A DNA stretch of 64,000 bases from Cytobacillus stercorigallinarum (GTDB taxonomy: Bacteria; Bacillota; Bacilli; Bacillales; Cytobacillaceae): the NCBI RefSeq assembly GCF_014836495.1, contig NZ_JACSQT010000001.1, positions 124,001-188,000 of the forward strand, written 5' to 3'. Each line of letters begins with the position of its first letter. Within the stretch, counting starts at the first letter, position 1. This document shows positions 37,280 to 47,518 of this stretch, piece after piece. Below the pieces are notes generated by a model. The model saw nothing but the letters and a program-made list of their open reading frames with translations, made no database searches and was not told the DNA's origin. The position numbers and the translations under genes are program-made.

Positions 37280-37783
37280 ATGATGGCATCAGTTACATTT
37301 AAAGGGAATCCTGTTACACTGCTAGGAAATGAAGTGAAAGTTGGGTATCAGGCACCTCAGTTCTCTGTCTTAGCCAATGATTTATCTGAAGTAACTTTAG
37401 CTAATACAAAAGGGAAAATCCGTTTAATTAGTGTGGTTCCTTCTGTTGATACAGGCGTTTGTGATGCACAAACAAGAAAGTTTAATGAAGAAGCATCAGG
37501 ACTGAACAATGTTGAGGTATTAACCATTAGCGTGGACCTTCCATTTGCTCAAAAACGCTGGTGTGCTGCTTCCGGATTAGAAAATGTACAAACTCTTTCA
37601 GATCATAGAGATTTATCTTTTGGTGAAGCGTATGGTGTTGTAATGCAAGAGCTTCGTTTGTTAGCTCGTTCGGTATTTGTTGTAGATTCCAATGACCAAG
37701 TGGTTTATGTAGAATATGTTGGAGAAGGAACAGATCATCCAAACTATGAAGAAGCAATTGAAGCAGCAAAATCAGCAAAATAA
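37280..37783 (+). CDS. tpx: Thiol peroxidase Tpx
   Basis: Atypical 2-Cys peroxiredoxin that reduces alkyl hydroperoxides with thioredoxin. It has 167 aa (166 if the second of two adjacent ATG codons is used); AAAGGAGG precedes both. The peroxidatic Cys is in [18 protein letters not shown], the resolving Cys in [14 protein letters not shown], and the active-site Arg in [14 protein letters not shown]. Between gerW and ytxK, as in B. subtilis (ytgI). It has its own terminator, so it is monocistronic. Confidence 0.97.
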   Translation: MMASVTFKGNPVTLLGNEVKVGYQAPQFSVLANDLSEVTLANTKGKIRLISVVPSVDTGVCDAQTRKFNEEASGLNNVEVLTISVDLPFAQKRWCAASGLENVQTLSDHRDLSFGEAYGVVMQELRLLARSVFVVDSNDQVVYVEYVGEGTDHPNYEEAIEAAKSAK

Positions 37784-37799
37784 GTAGGATCATTTGATG

Positions 37800-37849
37800 A
37801 AGCACGAGCAGTTTCTGAATCATTTTCAGAAATGGCTTGTGCTTTTTTA
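37800..37849 (+). terminator. Terminator of tpx
   Basis: Long stem AAGCACGAGCAGTTTCTGAA pairing with TTCAGAAATGGCTTGTGCTT (few internal mismatches), then T6. Confidence 0.9.
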
Positions 37850-38082
37850 GTACAATCCTTCTTTTGCCATTTTCTGTCCTATCAGTTGTCACTTTGCAGC
37901 TCTCCCGTTGAAAAAAAATATTCACTGCTTCGTCTGAACAACATGGTCCTCCTCTAGTACAGAACTACCATTCATTGAATTCAATAGTTAGAATATATGA
38001 AATAAACTTCATCACTTGAGAATGGTGATAAAGCTAGGTACAATAAGGAGATATAGTATAGGAACGGGAGCGATGATGACCA

Positions 38083-39072
38083 ATGAAAGTTTTGCCGGTG
38101 GAAGAAGTATTTACATTATTAAATGAAACGGCGGAGTTATTGAAGGAAGAATTAAATATCACATATCTTGAGGCATTAGCAGAAACGGGAGAAAATGTAT
38201 TTCAAGGTGCAATACTTCAAGAGGAACTGAGTGAACTGACAACGAAGCGTCTTGAGAAAAGTTATGAATCCTTTCATATGAGTAAATTTACAAAAGAAGA
38301 TTTAAGAAAGGGATTTCAACTTTCCATCCTTAAAGGCATGAAAGAAAATGTTCAACCTAACCATCAAATGACACCAGACTCTATAGGATTGTTAATGGGG
38401 TATTTAGTAAATAAGTTTATTGATCAATCTTCTTTTTCCTTATTAGACCCAGCAGTTGGAACCGGTAATCTCATTACAACAGTGATGAATGCACAATCTG
38501 GTAAAATGGTAGAAGCAACAGGTGTGGAAATTGATGACCTCTTGATTAAACTTGCGTATGTGAATGCGAACTGGCAGGAACATCCAATCCGCTTCTACAA
38601 TCAAGATAGCTTAGAGCCGTTATTTATCAATGAGGTAGATGTGGTTGTAAGTGATTTACCTGTTGGCTATTATCCAAACGATTTACGCGCGCAAGATTAT
38701 GAGCTTAAGGCTGATGAAGGTCATGCGTATGCCCATCACTTATTTATAGAACAAAGCTTTAAACATGTAAAAGAAGGTGGATTTCTGTTCTTATTAATTC
38801 CAAACGGTCTGTTTGAAAGTCCACAAGCTCCAAAGTTACATGACTTTTTGAAGAAGTACGCAATAATTCAAGGCTTATTACATTTACCAATGAACTTATT
38901 CAAAAATGAACAAGCAGCTAAAAGTATATTTATCCTTCAGAAAAAAGGGAAAGCTGTCAAACCTCCGAAAGAGTCATTACTTGTCAATCTGCCTTCCTTG
39001 TCAAAAGCAGATGACGTTGATCGTGTTTTAACAAAAGTGAGTAATTGGATTAAAGAAAACAAAGGTTCATAA
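38083..39072 (+). CDS. ytxK: Class I SAM-dependent methyltransferase YtxK
   Basis: 329 aa, resembling the DNA-adenine methyltransferase fold. A helical N-terminal third is followed by the SAM-binding motif LLDPAVGTGNLITTVMN and motif IV as VVSDLPVGYYP, in place of the usual N/D-PP-Y. ATG 38083 follows GGAGCGATG. It sits directly upstream of ackA as in B. subtilis. There is no target-recognition domain or restriction partner, so it is unlikely to be a restriction-modification enzyme. Its substrate is unknown. Confidence 0.88.
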   Translation: MKVLPVEEVFTLLNETAELLKEELNITYLEALAETGENVFQGAILQEELSELTTKRLEKSYESFHMSKFTKEDLRKGFQLSILKGMKENVQPNHQMTPDSIGLLMGYLVNKFIDQSSFSLLDPAVGTGNLITTVMNAQSGKMVEATGVEIDDLLIKLAYVNANWQEHPIRFYNQDSLEPLFINEVDVVVSDLPVGYYPNDLRAQDYELKADEGHAYAHHLFIEQSFKHVKEGGFLFLLIPNGLFESPQAPKLHDFLKKYAIIQGLLHLPMNLFKNEQAAKSIFILQKKGKAVKPPKESLLVNLPSLSKADDVDRVLTKVSNWIKENKGS

Positions 39073-39079
39073 AATGATG

Positions 39080-39120
39080 AAGGATTTCGGTAAAAAATAG
39101 CCGAGGTCCTTTTTCGTTTT
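39080..39120 (+). terminator. Terminator of ytxK
   Basis: AAGGATTTCGG pairs with CCGAGGTCCTT (G-U and one mismatch), followed by TTTCGTTTTT. Confidence 0.7.
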
Positions 39121-39193
39121 TGCAGATTCTAAAGATGATACTTATTAAGTTATGTGATACGGAAGTCTATTTTATCTAATACAATATTCCGAA

Positions 39194-39222
39194 TTTAACT
39201 ACTTTCTATTTCCTGTTATAAT
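39194..39222 (+). promoter_or_regulatory. Candidate sigma-A promoter of ackA
   Basis: TTTAAC (39194-39199), 17-bp spacer, consensus TATAAT (39217-39222). No convincing cre site was found nearby, unlike B. subtilis ackA. Confidence 0.6.
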
Positions 39223-39339
39223 TCCTTGAAATATGATGTAACTCATGTTTAAATGAATTTTTGATGAGATAAACTTCGATCAATAAACGATGTTTTTATA
39301 AATAACTTAGGAAATATTAGATATAAGGAAGTGAATCAT

Positions 39340-40527
39340 TTGACTAAAATTATGGCCATTAATGCAGGTAGTTCTTCTTTGAAATTTCAATTATTCGATA
39401 TGCCAGAAGAAAAAGTAATTACAAAAGGAATAGTAGAAAGAATTGGATTAGAACATGCGGTCTTTACAATAGTAGTGAACGGTGAAAAAAGAACAAAAGA
39501 ACTAGAGATTCCCAATCATGAAGTAGCTGTGCAATTACTTTTGCATGAGTTAACAGCACATGAAATTATTGCTGAACTTGACGAAATCGTTGGTGTAGGT
39601 CATCGTGTAGTTCACGGTGGAGAAGACTTCTCACAATCCGTGTTGATTACAGATGAAGTGATGGATAAAATCAGTAAACTATCTGATTTAGCTCCGCTGC
39701 ATAATCCTGCAAATTTAACGGGGATTTTAGCATTCAAACAGGCATTACCAGATGTTCCAGCAGTAGCGGTTTTTGATACAGCCTTCCATCAATCCATGCC
39801 GGAAAGTTCTTACTTATACAGTCTTCCGTATCGTTATTATACTGAGTATGATATAAGAAAGTATGGATTCCACGGAACGTCACATAAATATGTATCGGAA
39901 CGAGCAGCTGAATTGTTAGGGAGACCGCTTGAGCAATTACGATTAATTTCTTGCCACTTAGGTAATGGTGCGAGTATTGCAGCGATTGAAAGTGGAAAGT
40001 CTATTGATACATCCATGGGCTTTACACCATTAGCTGGCGTAACGATGGGAACGAGATCAGGAGATATTGACCCTGCGCTTATTCCGTTTATCATGCAAAA
40101 AACGGAGAAGTCAGCAGATGAAGTGTTAGATGTGTTAAATAAACAAAGTGGCATGCTTGGTGTTACTGGTTTTTCAAGTGATTTAAGAGATATTGAGACG
40201 GCGGCGGAAGAGGGCAATGATCGTGCCGAATTAGCATTAGAAATATTCGCAAACCATATTCATAAATATATCGGTTCATATGCAGCGAAAATGTATGGTG
40301 TCGATGCGATTATCTTTACAGCTGGTATCGGTGAAAACAGTGATGTTGTAAGAGAAAGAGTATTAAGGGGACTGGAGTTTATGGGTGTTTATTGGGATCC
40401 TGCACTTAATAAAGTCCGTGGTCGTGAGGCGTTTATAAACTATCCGCATAGTCCGGTAAAAGTCATCATCATTCCTACAAACGAAGAAGTAATGATTGCA
40501 AGAGATACGATTGAATTAATATCATAA
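39340..40527 (+). CDS. ackA: Acetate kinase
   Basis: Converts acetyl phosphate and ADP to acetate and ATP in overflow metabolism. It has 395 aa from TTG 39340; the earlier GTG at 39331 overlaps the TAAGGAAG ribosome site. The signature [17 protein letters not shown] is at the N-terminus. [10 protein letters not shown], the catalytic region [35 protein letters not shown], and [13 protein letters not shown] are all present. Length and motifs are canonical. It is a single-gene unit between ytxK and ecsC. Confidence 0.98.
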   Translation: MTKIMAINAGSSSLKFQLFDMPEEKVITKGIVERIGLEHAVFTIVVNGEKRTKELEIPNHEVAVQLLLHELTAHEIIAELDEIVGVGHRVVHGGEDFSQSVLITDEVMDKISKLSDLAPLHNPANLTGILAFKQALPDVPAVAVFDTAFHQSMPESSYLYSLPYRYYTEYDIRKYGFHGTSHKYVSERAAELLGRPLEQLRLISCHLGNGASIAAIESGKSIDTSMGFTPLAGVTMGTRSGDIDPALIPFIMQKTEKSADEVLDVLNKQSGMLGVTGFSSDLRDIETAAEEGNDRAELALEIFANHIHKYIGSYAAKMYGVDAIIFTAGIGENSDVVRERVLRGLEFMGVYWDPALNKVRGREAFINYPHSPVKVIIIPTNEEVMIARDTIELIS

Positions 40528-40544
40528 TGTAATTAACATTCGCT

Positions 40545-40575
40545 CCGGCTCCCCTTTTTGGTGGAGTCGGTTTTT
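40545..40575 (+). terminator. Terminator of ackA
   Basis: CCGGCTCC pairs with GGAGTCGG (one G-U) around a T-rich loop, then TTTTTG. Confidence 0.75.
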
Positions 40576-40811
40576 GTATTTGGAAGAAAATAGTTAAGGG
40601 AATGAAATGCTATATTAACAGATAGAAGACCAGGAAAGATAGCAGTAGATCGTTCTCCACTTTCCATAAAGAATATCAAGTCGTTAACTTAGTTATCCTT
40701 CACTAAAGAATCTGATAGTCTAATCAGTCTGGCTAATAAGAGCAACGTGCTTATTATTAGTTAATTTGCTATACTATTAACAAAATCTAGTAGCGAATGG
40801 AGGATAAGGAG

Positions 40812-41645
40812 ATGTCATTATCTACACGTGAACAAATGGTACTTAATGAAATCCGTGAATGGGAAAATCAATTATATAGCTACGAAGCGAATGATATTGA
40901 GCGTTCATATGAACATTATCTAGAATACTCTTTTTCATTATTATCAGAAAATGTACAAAAACAAGTGTTTTCTCTGATGGATAGTTGGATGTTTCATTTA
41001 CATGCACTTATCCAAGGGTCACAATTACAGCTTGATGCAAAAGAAAGAATTTTATCTTCAGGTAGGATTTTCCAAAAGGATATTGATACATTACATGATA
41101 TGCATACTTTGACGATTGATCAATTATCATACATAGCTAAACAGCAAATTGCTAGACACCGTATGTATTCTTTAGCACAAGGTGGTGCGACAGGAACGGG
41201 TGGGCTGATGATGCTAGGAAGTGATATTCCGGCAATGGCTGTCATCAATTTAAGAGCCGTTCAGTTAATTGCCATGACTTATGGTGTCGAAGTAAATACA
41301 CCATTTGAAATGATGAGTTCATTAAAAGTCTTTCATGCCGCTACCTTACCAAGGAGAATCCAAGGAGAAGCTTGGGATGACTTAATGAAGGACTTAGACC
41401 AGCATGACGATTTATATTTTTATGAGGGAAAAGAAGAATTAACAGATATTACGTGGTTAGAACAACCGATGAAGCAAATGTTTAAAGCGGTAGCGATTGT
41501 TTTACTCAGAAAGAAGACGTTACAAGGAATACCAGTCATCAGTATGGCAATAGGCGCGGGTACTAATTACCAATTAACAAGAAATGTAACGGACTTTGCT
41601 CATAAGTATTATCAGTATCGCTATTTATTAAAAAAGTCAGGGTGA
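40812..41645 (+). CDS. EcsC-family protein
   Basis: 277 aa from ATG 40812, eight bases after the GGAGGATAAGGAG site; the ATG at 40797 lies before that site. The protein is mostly soluble and helical, with a conserved hydrophobic glycine/alanine stretch (AQGGATGTGGLMMLGSDIPA, MAVINLRAVQLIAMTYGV) characteristic of EcsC. EcsC is named from the B. subtilis ecs ABC-transporter operon, but its activity is unknown. No ABC genes accompany it here. It is followed nine bases later by moaB. Confidence 0.85.
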   Translation: MSLSTREQMVLNEIREWENQLYSYEANDIERSYEHYLEYSFSLLSENVQKQVFSLMDSWMFHLHALIQGSQLQLDAKERILSSGRIFQKDIDTLHDMHTLTIDQLSYIAKQQIARHRMYSLAQGGATGTGGLMMLGSDIPAMAVINLRAVQLIAMTYGVEVNTPFEMMSSLKVFHAATLPRRIQGEAWDDLMKDLDQHDDLYFYEGKEELTDITWLEQPMKQMFKAVAIVLLRKKTLQGIPVISMAIGAGTNYQLTRNVTDFAHKYYQYRYLLKKSG

Positions 41646-41654
41646 TTGTAAACG

Positions 41655-42167
41655 ATGAGCGTAACGGAACATATGAAGGCTTCGTTAACTGTAGGCTGTA
41701 AAGTCATCACAGTCAGTGATACAAGAGATAAGGAAACAGATAAAAGTGGACAATTAATGATTGCATTACTTGAGCAAGCGGGTCATAAAGTGAATGCCTA
41801 TGAAATTGTCAAAGACGAAAGTGAGGCAATTGAACAAAGTGTACGAGCTGGATATGACCAAGAGGATGTTGATATAATATTAACGAATGGTGGTACAGGT
41901 ATTGCTTTACGCGATGTCACAATTGAAACGGTGCAACGTTTGTTTGATAAAAAAATTGATGGCTTCGGTGAGCTATTTCGCATGCTTAGTTATACCGAGG
42001 ATATCGGTTCTAGTGCCATGATGTCGAGAGCGATAGCGGGTGTAATTAAACATAAAGCGGTGTTTTGTACACCTGGATCCTCTGGTGCTGTCAAATTAGC
42101 GATGAACAAATTGATATTGCCTGAGATCAGTCATGTCGTGAAAGAGTTACGTAAAGATTTATATTAA
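41655..42167 (+). CDS. moaB: Molybdenum cofactor biosynthesis protein MoaB
   Basis: MogA/MoaB-family protein, expected to adenylylate molybdopterin before metal insertion. It has 170 aa with VITVSDTRDKETDKSGQLM at the N-terminus, the nucleotide-binding motif TNGGTGIALRDVTIET, and TPGSSGAVKLAMNKLILPE. ATG 41655 has only a weak GGTGA site, and translation may be coupled to ecsC nine bases upstream. No other molybdenum-cofactor genes are near; B. subtilis also has moaB isolated next to argG. Confidence 0.93.
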   Translation: MSVTEHMKASLTVGCKVITVSDTRDKETDKSGQLMIALLEQAGHKVNAYEIVKDESEAIEQSVRAGYDQEDVDIILTNGGTGIALRDVTIETVQRLFDKKIDGFGELFRMLSYTEDIGSSAMMSRAIAGVIKHKAVFCTPGSSGAVKLAMNKLILPEISHVVKELRKDLY

Positions 42168-42173
42168 AGAGAG

Positions 42174-42200
42174 TGGTCCGAACCATTAGCGTTCGGGCCT
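42174..42200. terminator. Hairpin between moaB and the convergent orphan, possible terminator
   Basis: GGTCCGAAC pairs with GTTCGGGCC around CATTAGC. T-runs on both sides are poor, so function is uncertain. Confidence 0.5.
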
Positions 42201-42205
42201 ATTCA

Positions 42206-42520
42206 TTAAAAGTGACCTTTAAGCGTTACCTCTTGGTCAGTCCGGAACCAAAGCCATAATTCATTTATTTGTGAGGCTAATTCGGCAATTTCGTGATTGA
42301 GTTTACAAGAAGTTTCAAAATCACTTTCATTGGAGAGCTCTTCTTGTTTCCTATTAATGATGCTTTCTATATTTTTTATACGGTCTGGGATTTTACCACG
42401 AACGGTTTCCCAATGAACTAAAATTTGTTGTTGCTCAATTGAAGTTAATGCCTCCCAATCCTTTTGTATTGTTGGTAAATCAATAGATAACCTTTGATTG
42501 AACGTAAAATGTTGTTGCAT
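42206..42520 (-). CDS. Uncharacterised helical protein
   Basis: 104 aa, soluble and acidic, predicted all-helical, ending in a tryptophan-rich helix (INELWLWFRTDQEV). ATG 42520 follows AGGGAGGGGG, a very strong ribosome site, so the gene is probably real. It resembles short conserved Bacillus proteins encoded near argG, but I cannot name the family. It is divergent from the PBP4B-like gene. Confidence 0.65.
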   Translation of the reverse strand: MQQHFTFNQRLSIDLPTIQKDWEALTSIEQQQILVHWETVRGKIPDRIKNIESIINRKQEELSNESDFETSCKLNHEIAELASQINELWLWFRTDQEVTLKGHF

Positions 42521-42654
42521 TGTTTGCCCCCTCCCTAAAATCTTTATTATTTATAAGTGTATCTTCTTTTTCAAATCATAGCTATATACCCTTCCATTTG
42601 CTTGGCCAAGTGAATATAGTAAAAGTAATCATATTGAGAAAGGAATGGCAAGTA

Positions 42655-43998
42655 ATGAAAAATATCTTCTGGATTCTTCTATTTATTCTGCTTTGCCTTT
42701 CTCCATCCCCTTCTAATGCTAAAGCGAATACAAACACCATGCAAGCAAAAAAAGTACATTATAGGCAATTGCAAAAAGGGCTGCCTGAAGATGTTGGTAT
42801 CAGTAGTGAGCGTTTAAAAGTTGTGGATGAATGTATAACAACGGAAATATCTCGTGGTTTTCCAGGCGCTGTTTTAGTAATCATTAAGGATGGAAAAATT
42901 ATTAAAGAATCAGCGTATGGCTTTGCTAAACAATATGTTGGACATTCCGTATTATCGGAACCATTAAAAATGAAAACAACAACCATTTTTGACCTCGCAT
43001 CAAATACAAAAATGTTCAGTACAAATTTTGCTATGCAACGGTTGGTTTCCCAAGGAAAAGTTGACTTGAAGCAATCTGTCCAATATTATTTACCAGCATT
43101 TAAAGACAGTGACAATGATGTGATAAAAGGAAAAGCAACGATAACAGTAACCGATCTGTTGCAGCATACTGCTGGACTACCAAGCAGTATACATTATCAC
43201 GATCCAAAAAAAGCAGGCGTCCTATATTCTCAAGATAGAGAGTTAACTAAAAAGATGGTCGTAGCTACACCACTGAACCATCCGCCCCATACAACACAAA
43301 TATATAGTGATATTGATTATATGCTATTAGGGATGATTATTGAAGAAGTGACGAATATAGCATTAGACGACTATGTTGAAAAGGAAATCTATAACCCCCT
43401 TGGCCTTATTCATACTAAGTATAATCCTTTACAAAAAGGAGAAAGACAAAATGAATTTGCCGCAACCGAGTTATTTGGTAATACAAGAGATGGTGCCATT
43501 TCTTTTCCTCATATAAGGAAGCATACATTACAAGGCGAAGTTCATGATGAGAAGGCATTTTATAGTATGGCGGGTGTATCAGGGCACGCTGGACTATTTT
43601 CTACTGGTAGGGAAATGGCTGTATTATTACAAGTGATGTTAAATGGAGGCGGCTACGGGAATATTGAACTTTTTAATCAGTCAACTATCAATCAGTTTAC
43701 AACCCCTTCATCCCCTGGCTCTTCTTTTGCATTAGGTTGGAGGATCAATAGTGACGATCATATGCATCAATTCTTTAGTGAAAGTGCACCGAGCACTGCC
43801 ATTGGTCACACAGGCTGGACAGGAACAATGACGGTCATTGATAAGGAAAATCAGCTTGGCATATGTTTACTAACAAATAAAAGACACTCACATGTAATTG
43901 ATCCTCAAAAGAATCCAAATGTTTTTGCAGGTGATCAGTCAGCTATTAGTAATTATGGGAAGGTAATAGACCTTATTTATAAGGCAATAATCTCTTAG
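42655..43998 (+). CDS. Secreted serine hydrolase, PBP4B (YfeW/YbbE)-like beta-lactamase family
   Basis: Exported class C beta-lactamase-fold enzyme, possibly a cell-wall peptide hydrolase or esterase. ATG 42655 follows GAAAGGAA and opens a signal peptide (MKNIFWILLFILLCLSPSPS, cut near NAKA). This gives 447 aa in total. The catalytic SxxK is in FDLASNTKMFSTNFA, the second motif is YSDIDYMLLG, and the third is IGHTGWTGT. GDTRDG-like GNTRDGAISFPHIR and LQGEVHDEKAFYSMAGVSG are typical of the YbbE/PBP4B group. Whether it binds penicillin cannot be told. It has its own terminator. Confidence 0.88.
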   Translation: MKNIFWILLFILLCLSPSPSNAKANTNTMQAKKVHYRQLQKGLPEDVGISSERLKVVDECITTEISRGFPGAVLVIIKDGKIIKESAYGFAKQYVGHSVLSEPLKMKTTTIFDLASNTKMFSTNFAMQRLVSQGKVDLKQSVQYYLPAFKDSDNDVIKGKATITVTDLLQHTAGLPSSIHYHDPKKAGVLYSQDRELTKKMVVATPLNHPPHTTQIYSDIDYMLLGMIIEEVTNIALDDYVEKEIYNPLGLIHTKYNPLQKGERQNEFAATELFGNTRDGAISFPHIRKHTLQGEVHDEKAFYSMAGVSGHAGLFSTGREMAVLLQVMLNGGGYGNIELFNQSTINQFTTPSSPGSSFALGWRINSDDHMHQFFSESAPSTAIGHTGWTGTMTVIDKENQLGICLLTNKRHSHVIDPQKNPNVFAGDQSAISNYGKVIDLIYKAIIS

Positions 43999-44040
43999 CA
44001 ATCATTGCTATAAATAAATAAAAACGAGAGTAAGGAAACT

Positions 44041-44076
44041 AAGATAAAAGCCAATAAGGTTTTTATCTTTTTTTTA
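44041..44076 (+). terminator. Terminator of the PBP4B-like gene
   Basis: AAGATAAAAGCC pairs with GGTTTTTATCTT around AATAA (one unpaired G), followed by T7. Confidence 0.87.
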
Positions 44077-44230
44077 TAATAGTTTGTAATGTATGCTGGA
44101 ATTTTTGCTTCCTCTCTACCCTTTCACTTGTTTCGATTGGACGGATATTTATGTGGGTTTATGCATTTATGGATATTTTATAGAAATTGTAGATAACCTA
44201 TTGCAATTTTAGGGAAAGGTTGTTAAAGTA

Positions 44231-44260
44231 TTAACATAATCAGTTGAATAAAAATATAAG
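44231..44260 (+). promoter_or_regulatory. Candidate sigma-A promoter of argGH
   Basis: TTAACA (44231-44236), 18-bp spacer, TATAAG (44255-44260). The -10 lies inside the first ARG box, as expected for AhrC/ArgR repression. Confidence 0.55.
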
Positions 44261-44280
44261 TTATTGAATATTTATACGTA
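44244..44280 (+). promoter_or_regulatory. Tandem ARG boxes (AhrC/ArgR operator)
   Basis: TTGAATAAAAATATAAGT (44244-44261) matches the Bacillus ARG box CATGAATAAAAATKCAAK at most positions. A weaker second copy, ATTGAATATTTATACGTA, follows at 44263-44280. Both sit upstream of argG over the likely promoter. Confidence 0.75.
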
Positions 44281-44304
44281 CTTACTTCAAGGAGGAAATA
44301 AAAA

Positions 44305-45513
44305 ATGTCAAATCCAAAAGTTGTTCTTGCCTATTCAGGCGGTTTAGATACTTCAGTTGCAATTAAATGGTTAGGAGATCAAGGTTACGCTGTTGTTGCT
44401 TGTTGTCTAGATGTTGGTGAAGGAAAAGACCTTGATTTCGTAAAAGAAAAAGCACTTCAGGTAGGTGCAGTTGCTTCTTACGTGATTGATGCAAGAGAGG
44501 AATTCGCGCAAGAATTTGCCCTTGTAGCCTTACAAGCACATGCTTTATATGAAAATAAATATCCATTAGTATCAGCGCTTTCTCGCCCGTTGATTGCAAA
44601 AAAATTAGTAGAAGTAGCTGAAAAAGAAGGTGCGGTTGCTGTTGCTCACGGCTGTACGGGTAAAGGTAATGATCAGGTCCGTTTTGAAGTGGCGATTGCG
44701 GGATTAAATCCTGACTTAGAAGTCTTAGCACCAGTGCGTGATTGGAAATGGTCTCGTGAAGAAGAAATTGCTTATGCAAAAGAAAATGGTATTCCTGTAC
44801 CGATTCAGTTAGATTCTCCATACTCAATTGACCAAAACTTATGGGGAAGAAGTAATGAGTGCGGAATTCTCGAAGATCCTTGGGCAGCACCACCAGAAGA
44901 TGCATATGATTTAACAAATAGTCTTGAAAATACGCCAGATACACCAGAAATCATTGAAATCGGTTTTGAAGAAGGTGTACCTGTGACATTAAACGGGAAA
45001 TCATATATGCTTTCTCAGCTAATTACAGAATTAAATTACATTGCTGGAAAACATGGCGTTGGCCGTATTGACCATGTGGAGAACCGATTAGTAGGTATTA
45101 AATCACGTGAAATTTATGAAGTGCCAGGTGCTACTACTTTAATGAAAGCACATAAAGAGCTGGAAGATTTAACACTTGTAAAAGAATTAGCACATTTTAA
45201 ACCAATTATTGAAAAGCAGGTCGCTGAATTAATCTATAACGGACTTTGGTTCTCTCAATTAAGAACAGCTCTTCAAGCATTCTTAAAAGAGTCGCAAAAA
45301 TACGTAACAGGTACAGTAAGAGTGAAATTATTTAAAGGCCATGCGATTGTTGAAGGAAGAAAATCTCCTTATTCTTTATACGATGAAAAACTTGCCACAT
45401 ACACTTCTGATGATGAATTTGATCATAATGCAGCGATCGGTTTCATTAAATTATGGGGTCTACCAACAAAAGTACAAAGTGCGGTGCAAGGCAACAAGAA
45501 GGTGACAGTGTGA
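44305..45513 (+). CDS. argG: Argininosuccinate synthase
   Basis: Condenses citrulline and aspartate with ATP in arginine synthesis. It has 402 aa. The ATP pyrophosphatase loop [17 protein letters not shown] is at residues 8-24. [15 protein letters not shown] and the citrulline/aspartate motif [19 protein letters not shown] are intact. ATG 44305 follows CAAGGAGGAAA. argG and argH overlap by four bases (GTGA), giving a coupled two-gene operon behind tandem ARG boxes. Confidence 0.98.
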   Translation: MSNPKVVLAYSGGLDTSVAIKWLGDQGYAVVACCLDVGEGKDLDFVKEKALQVGAVASYVIDAREEFAQEFALVALQAHALYENKYPLVSALSRPLIAKKLVEVAEKEGAVAVAHGCTGKGNDQVRFEVAIAGLNPDLEVLAPVRDWKWSREEEIAYAKENGIPVPIQLDSPYSIDQNLWGRSNECGILEDPWAAPPEDAYDLTNSLENTPDTPEIIEIGFEEGVPVTLNGKSYMLSQLITELNYIAGKHGVGRIDHVENRLVGIKSREIYEVPGATTLMKAHKELEDLTLVKELAHFKPIIEKQVAELIYNGLWFSQLRTALQAFLKESQKYVTGTVRVKLFKGHAIVEGRKSPYSLYDEKLATYTSDDEFDHNAAIGFIKLWGLPTKVQSAVQGNKKVTV

Positions 45514-46898
45514 AGAAACTTTGGGGAGGCAGATTCACCAAATCTGCTGAAGAATGGGTCGATGAATTTGGCGCATCCATCTCCTTTGATCAGGAGCTAG
45601 TACAAGAAGATTTGCAAGGAAGCATTGCTCATGTGACAATGCTTTCTGCAAATGGCATTATTAGCGAAGAGGATGCTGAAAAAATTAAATCTGGCTTGCA
45701 AACATTACAAGAAAAAGCTGCTAATGAGGAAATTGAATATTCAGTTAAACTTGAAGATATTCACCTTAATTTAGAAAGTGCATTAACTGAACTTGTCGGT
45801 CCTGTTGGTGGAAAGCTACATACAGCTCGTAGCCGTAACGACCAGGTTGCTACTGATATGCATTTATATTTAAAGAAGCAGGTTCAAACAATTCTTATGC
45901 TTGTTGAAGAACTGCAAAATGCATTACTCACACAAGCGGAAGCGAACGTTGAAACAGTGATGCCAGGATATACTCATTTACAAAGAGCGCAACCCATTTC
46001 ATTTGCTCATCACTTAATGGCATACTTCTGGATGCTTGATCGTGATAAACAACGTTATGAAGAAAGCATGAAACGTATTAACGTTTCTCCACTTGGAGCT
46101 GGTGCATTGGCTGGAACAACTTTTCCGATTGATCGCTATCAAACAGCCGAATTGCTTGGTTTTGAAGGGATTTATGAAAACAGCTTAGATGCTGTGAGTG
46201 ATCGCGATTTTATTCTGGAATTTTTATCTACAAGTTCAACACTTATGATGCATCTATCCCGATTAAGTGAAGAACTCATTCTCTGGTCAAGTCAAGAATT
46301 CCAATTCATTGAATTAGATGATAGTTTCGCAACAGGAAGCAGTATTATGCCACAAAAGAAGAATCCGGATATGGCTGAGTTAATACGCGGCAAAACGGGA
46401 CGAGTATACGGAAATCTTATGGGCATGTTGACTGTTTTAAAAGGCTTACCACTTGCTTATAACAAAGATATGCAAGAAGATAAGGAAGGCATGTTTGATA
46501 CAGTCAAAACGGTTGTTGGTTCACTAAAAATCTTTGTCGGCATGATTGAGACAATGAAGGTGAAAACAACGCAAATGGAGAAGGCGACAAAGAATGACTT
46601 CTCTAATGCAACTGAATTAGCTGATTATCTTTCAAGTAAAGGAGTCCCATTCCGTGAAGCGCATGAAATCGTTGGTAAGCTTGTGCTTACTTGCGTGCAA
46701 AAAGGTTGTTTCTTAATGGATCTATCACTTGAGGAATATAGAGACGTGAATGATTTATTTGAAGAAGATATTTATAGGGTGCTTGATCCATATACTGCTG
46801 TTGAAAGAAGAAATAGCGCAGGTGGAACAGGCTTCGACCAGGTAAGAATCGCTATCGATAAAGCGAAAGCCAAGCTAAATACAGAAGAGCATGCGTAA
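45510..46898 (+). CDS. argH: Argininosuccinate lyase
   Basis: Splits argininosuccinate to arginine and fumarate. It has 462 aa starting GTG 45510 ([16 protein letters not shown]), overlapping the argG stop with AAGAAGGTGA upstream; longer starts inside argG would add residues absent from the family. The fumarase/aspartase-superfamily signature [16 protein letters not shown] carries the mobile catalytic loop. [12 protein letters not shown] and [17 protein letters not shown] are further active-site regions. The stop codon lies in the loop of its terminator hairpin. Confidence 0.98.
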   Translation: MKKLWGGRFTKSAEEWVDEFGASISFDQELVQEDLQGSIAHVTMLSANGIISEEDAEKIKSGLQTLQEKAANEEIEYSVKLEDIHLNLESALTELVGPVGGKLHTARSRNDQVATDMHLYLKKQVQTILMLVEELQNALLTQAEANVETVMPGYTHLQRAQPISFAHHLMAYFWMLDRDKQRYEESMKRINVSPLGAGALAGTTFPIDRYQTAELLGFEGIYENSLDAVSDRDFILEFLSTSSTLMMHLSRLSEELILWSSQEFQFIELDDSFATGSSIMPQKKNPDMAELIRGKTGRVYGNLMGMLTVLKGLPLAYNKDMQEDKEGMFDTVKTVVGSLKIFVGMIETMKVKTTQMEKATKNDFSNATELADYLSSKGVPFREAHEIVGKLVLTCVQKGCFLMDLSLEEYRDVNDLFEEDIYRVLDPYTAVERRNSAGGTGFDQVRIAIDKAKAKLNTEEHA

Positions 46899-46914
46899 GT
46901 GCGCATGCTCTTCT
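46883..46914 (+). terminator. Terminator hairpin enclosing the argH stop codon
   Basis: AGAAGAGCATGCG pairs perfectly with CGCATGCTCTTCT; the TAA stop (46896-46898) is in the loop. The T-tract is interrupted (TCGCTATTTTT). Confidence 0.7.
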
Positions 46915-46923
46915 TCGCTATTT

Positions 46924-47412
46924 TTATGAGTGCTTCTCTGCTACGCTTGCCTCTCCGCTTTTTTGCTTTGCGGATTTATTCGGCCTGACCACAAGTACAT
47001 CGCAAGGGGCGTGGCGTGTAATGTATTCTGATACACTACCAATTAAGAAACGTTCAACAGCATTCAGCCCCGTTGCTCCACATATAATAAGATCGATTGG
47101 CTTTGTTTTGGCGATATCTTTCGTTATGATTATTTTGGGAGATCCATATTCGATTAAATACTCTACTTTAGTAACGTTTGCCTGTGTACAAACTTCTTTA
47201 TAACGTGCCATTAAGTTTTCAGCAAATTCTGTAGCTCTAACAGACGTAGAGTGATCATAGGCTTCAATAGCATTGGTACGAGTATCAACAACATGAGCTA
47301 AAATGAGAGTGGCATCACTATTCTTCACCATTTCAATTGCTTGGTTAAATGCCTCATCTGCTTCTACTGAACCATCTACTGCGACTAAAATGTTTTCATA
47401 ATGTTTACTCAT
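46924..47412 (-). CDS. Universal stress protein, UspA family
   Basis: Single-domain, probably ATP-binding Usp of 162 aa. It begins HYENILVAVDGSVEADEAFN and carries the ATP-binding glycine motif GATGLNAVERFLIGSVSEYI (G-2x-G-9x-G-S/T), then CDVLVVR. A 20-residue lysine/serine tail follows. ATG 47412 follows AAAGGAGGAG. It is monocistronic on the reverse strand between argH and a small gene. Role in stress survival is general to the family; no partner is apparent. Confidence 0.93.
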   Translation of the reverse strand: MSKHYENILVAVDGSVEADEAFNQAIEMVKNSDATLILAHVVDTRTNAIEAYDHSTSVRATEFAENLMARYKEVCTQANVTKVEYLIEYGSPKIIITKDIAKTKPIDLIICGATGLNAVERFLIGSVSEYITRHAPCDVLVVRPNKSAKQKSGEASVAEKHS

Positions 47413-47518
47413 TTAAATCTCCTCCTTTATCTATTATTATACATACCCTTTTTATGAATAAATGTAGCCATTTTTCAAACAATAATAAAGAAAAATAATG
47501 ACAAAGGAGTGAACAATC

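Noticed and set aside
39121..39339. cre site expected before ackA by analogy with B. subtilis.
   Set aside because: No sequence with the CG-centred cre pattern was found; only a sigma-A-like promoter is visible.
44363..44944. Long antisense frame (193 codons) across argG.
   Set aside because: A shadow of argG codon structure; composition is Leu/His/Gln-rich with no ribosome site. Similar antisense frames at 37527-37925, 13766-14047 and 48622-49158 were dropped for the same reason.
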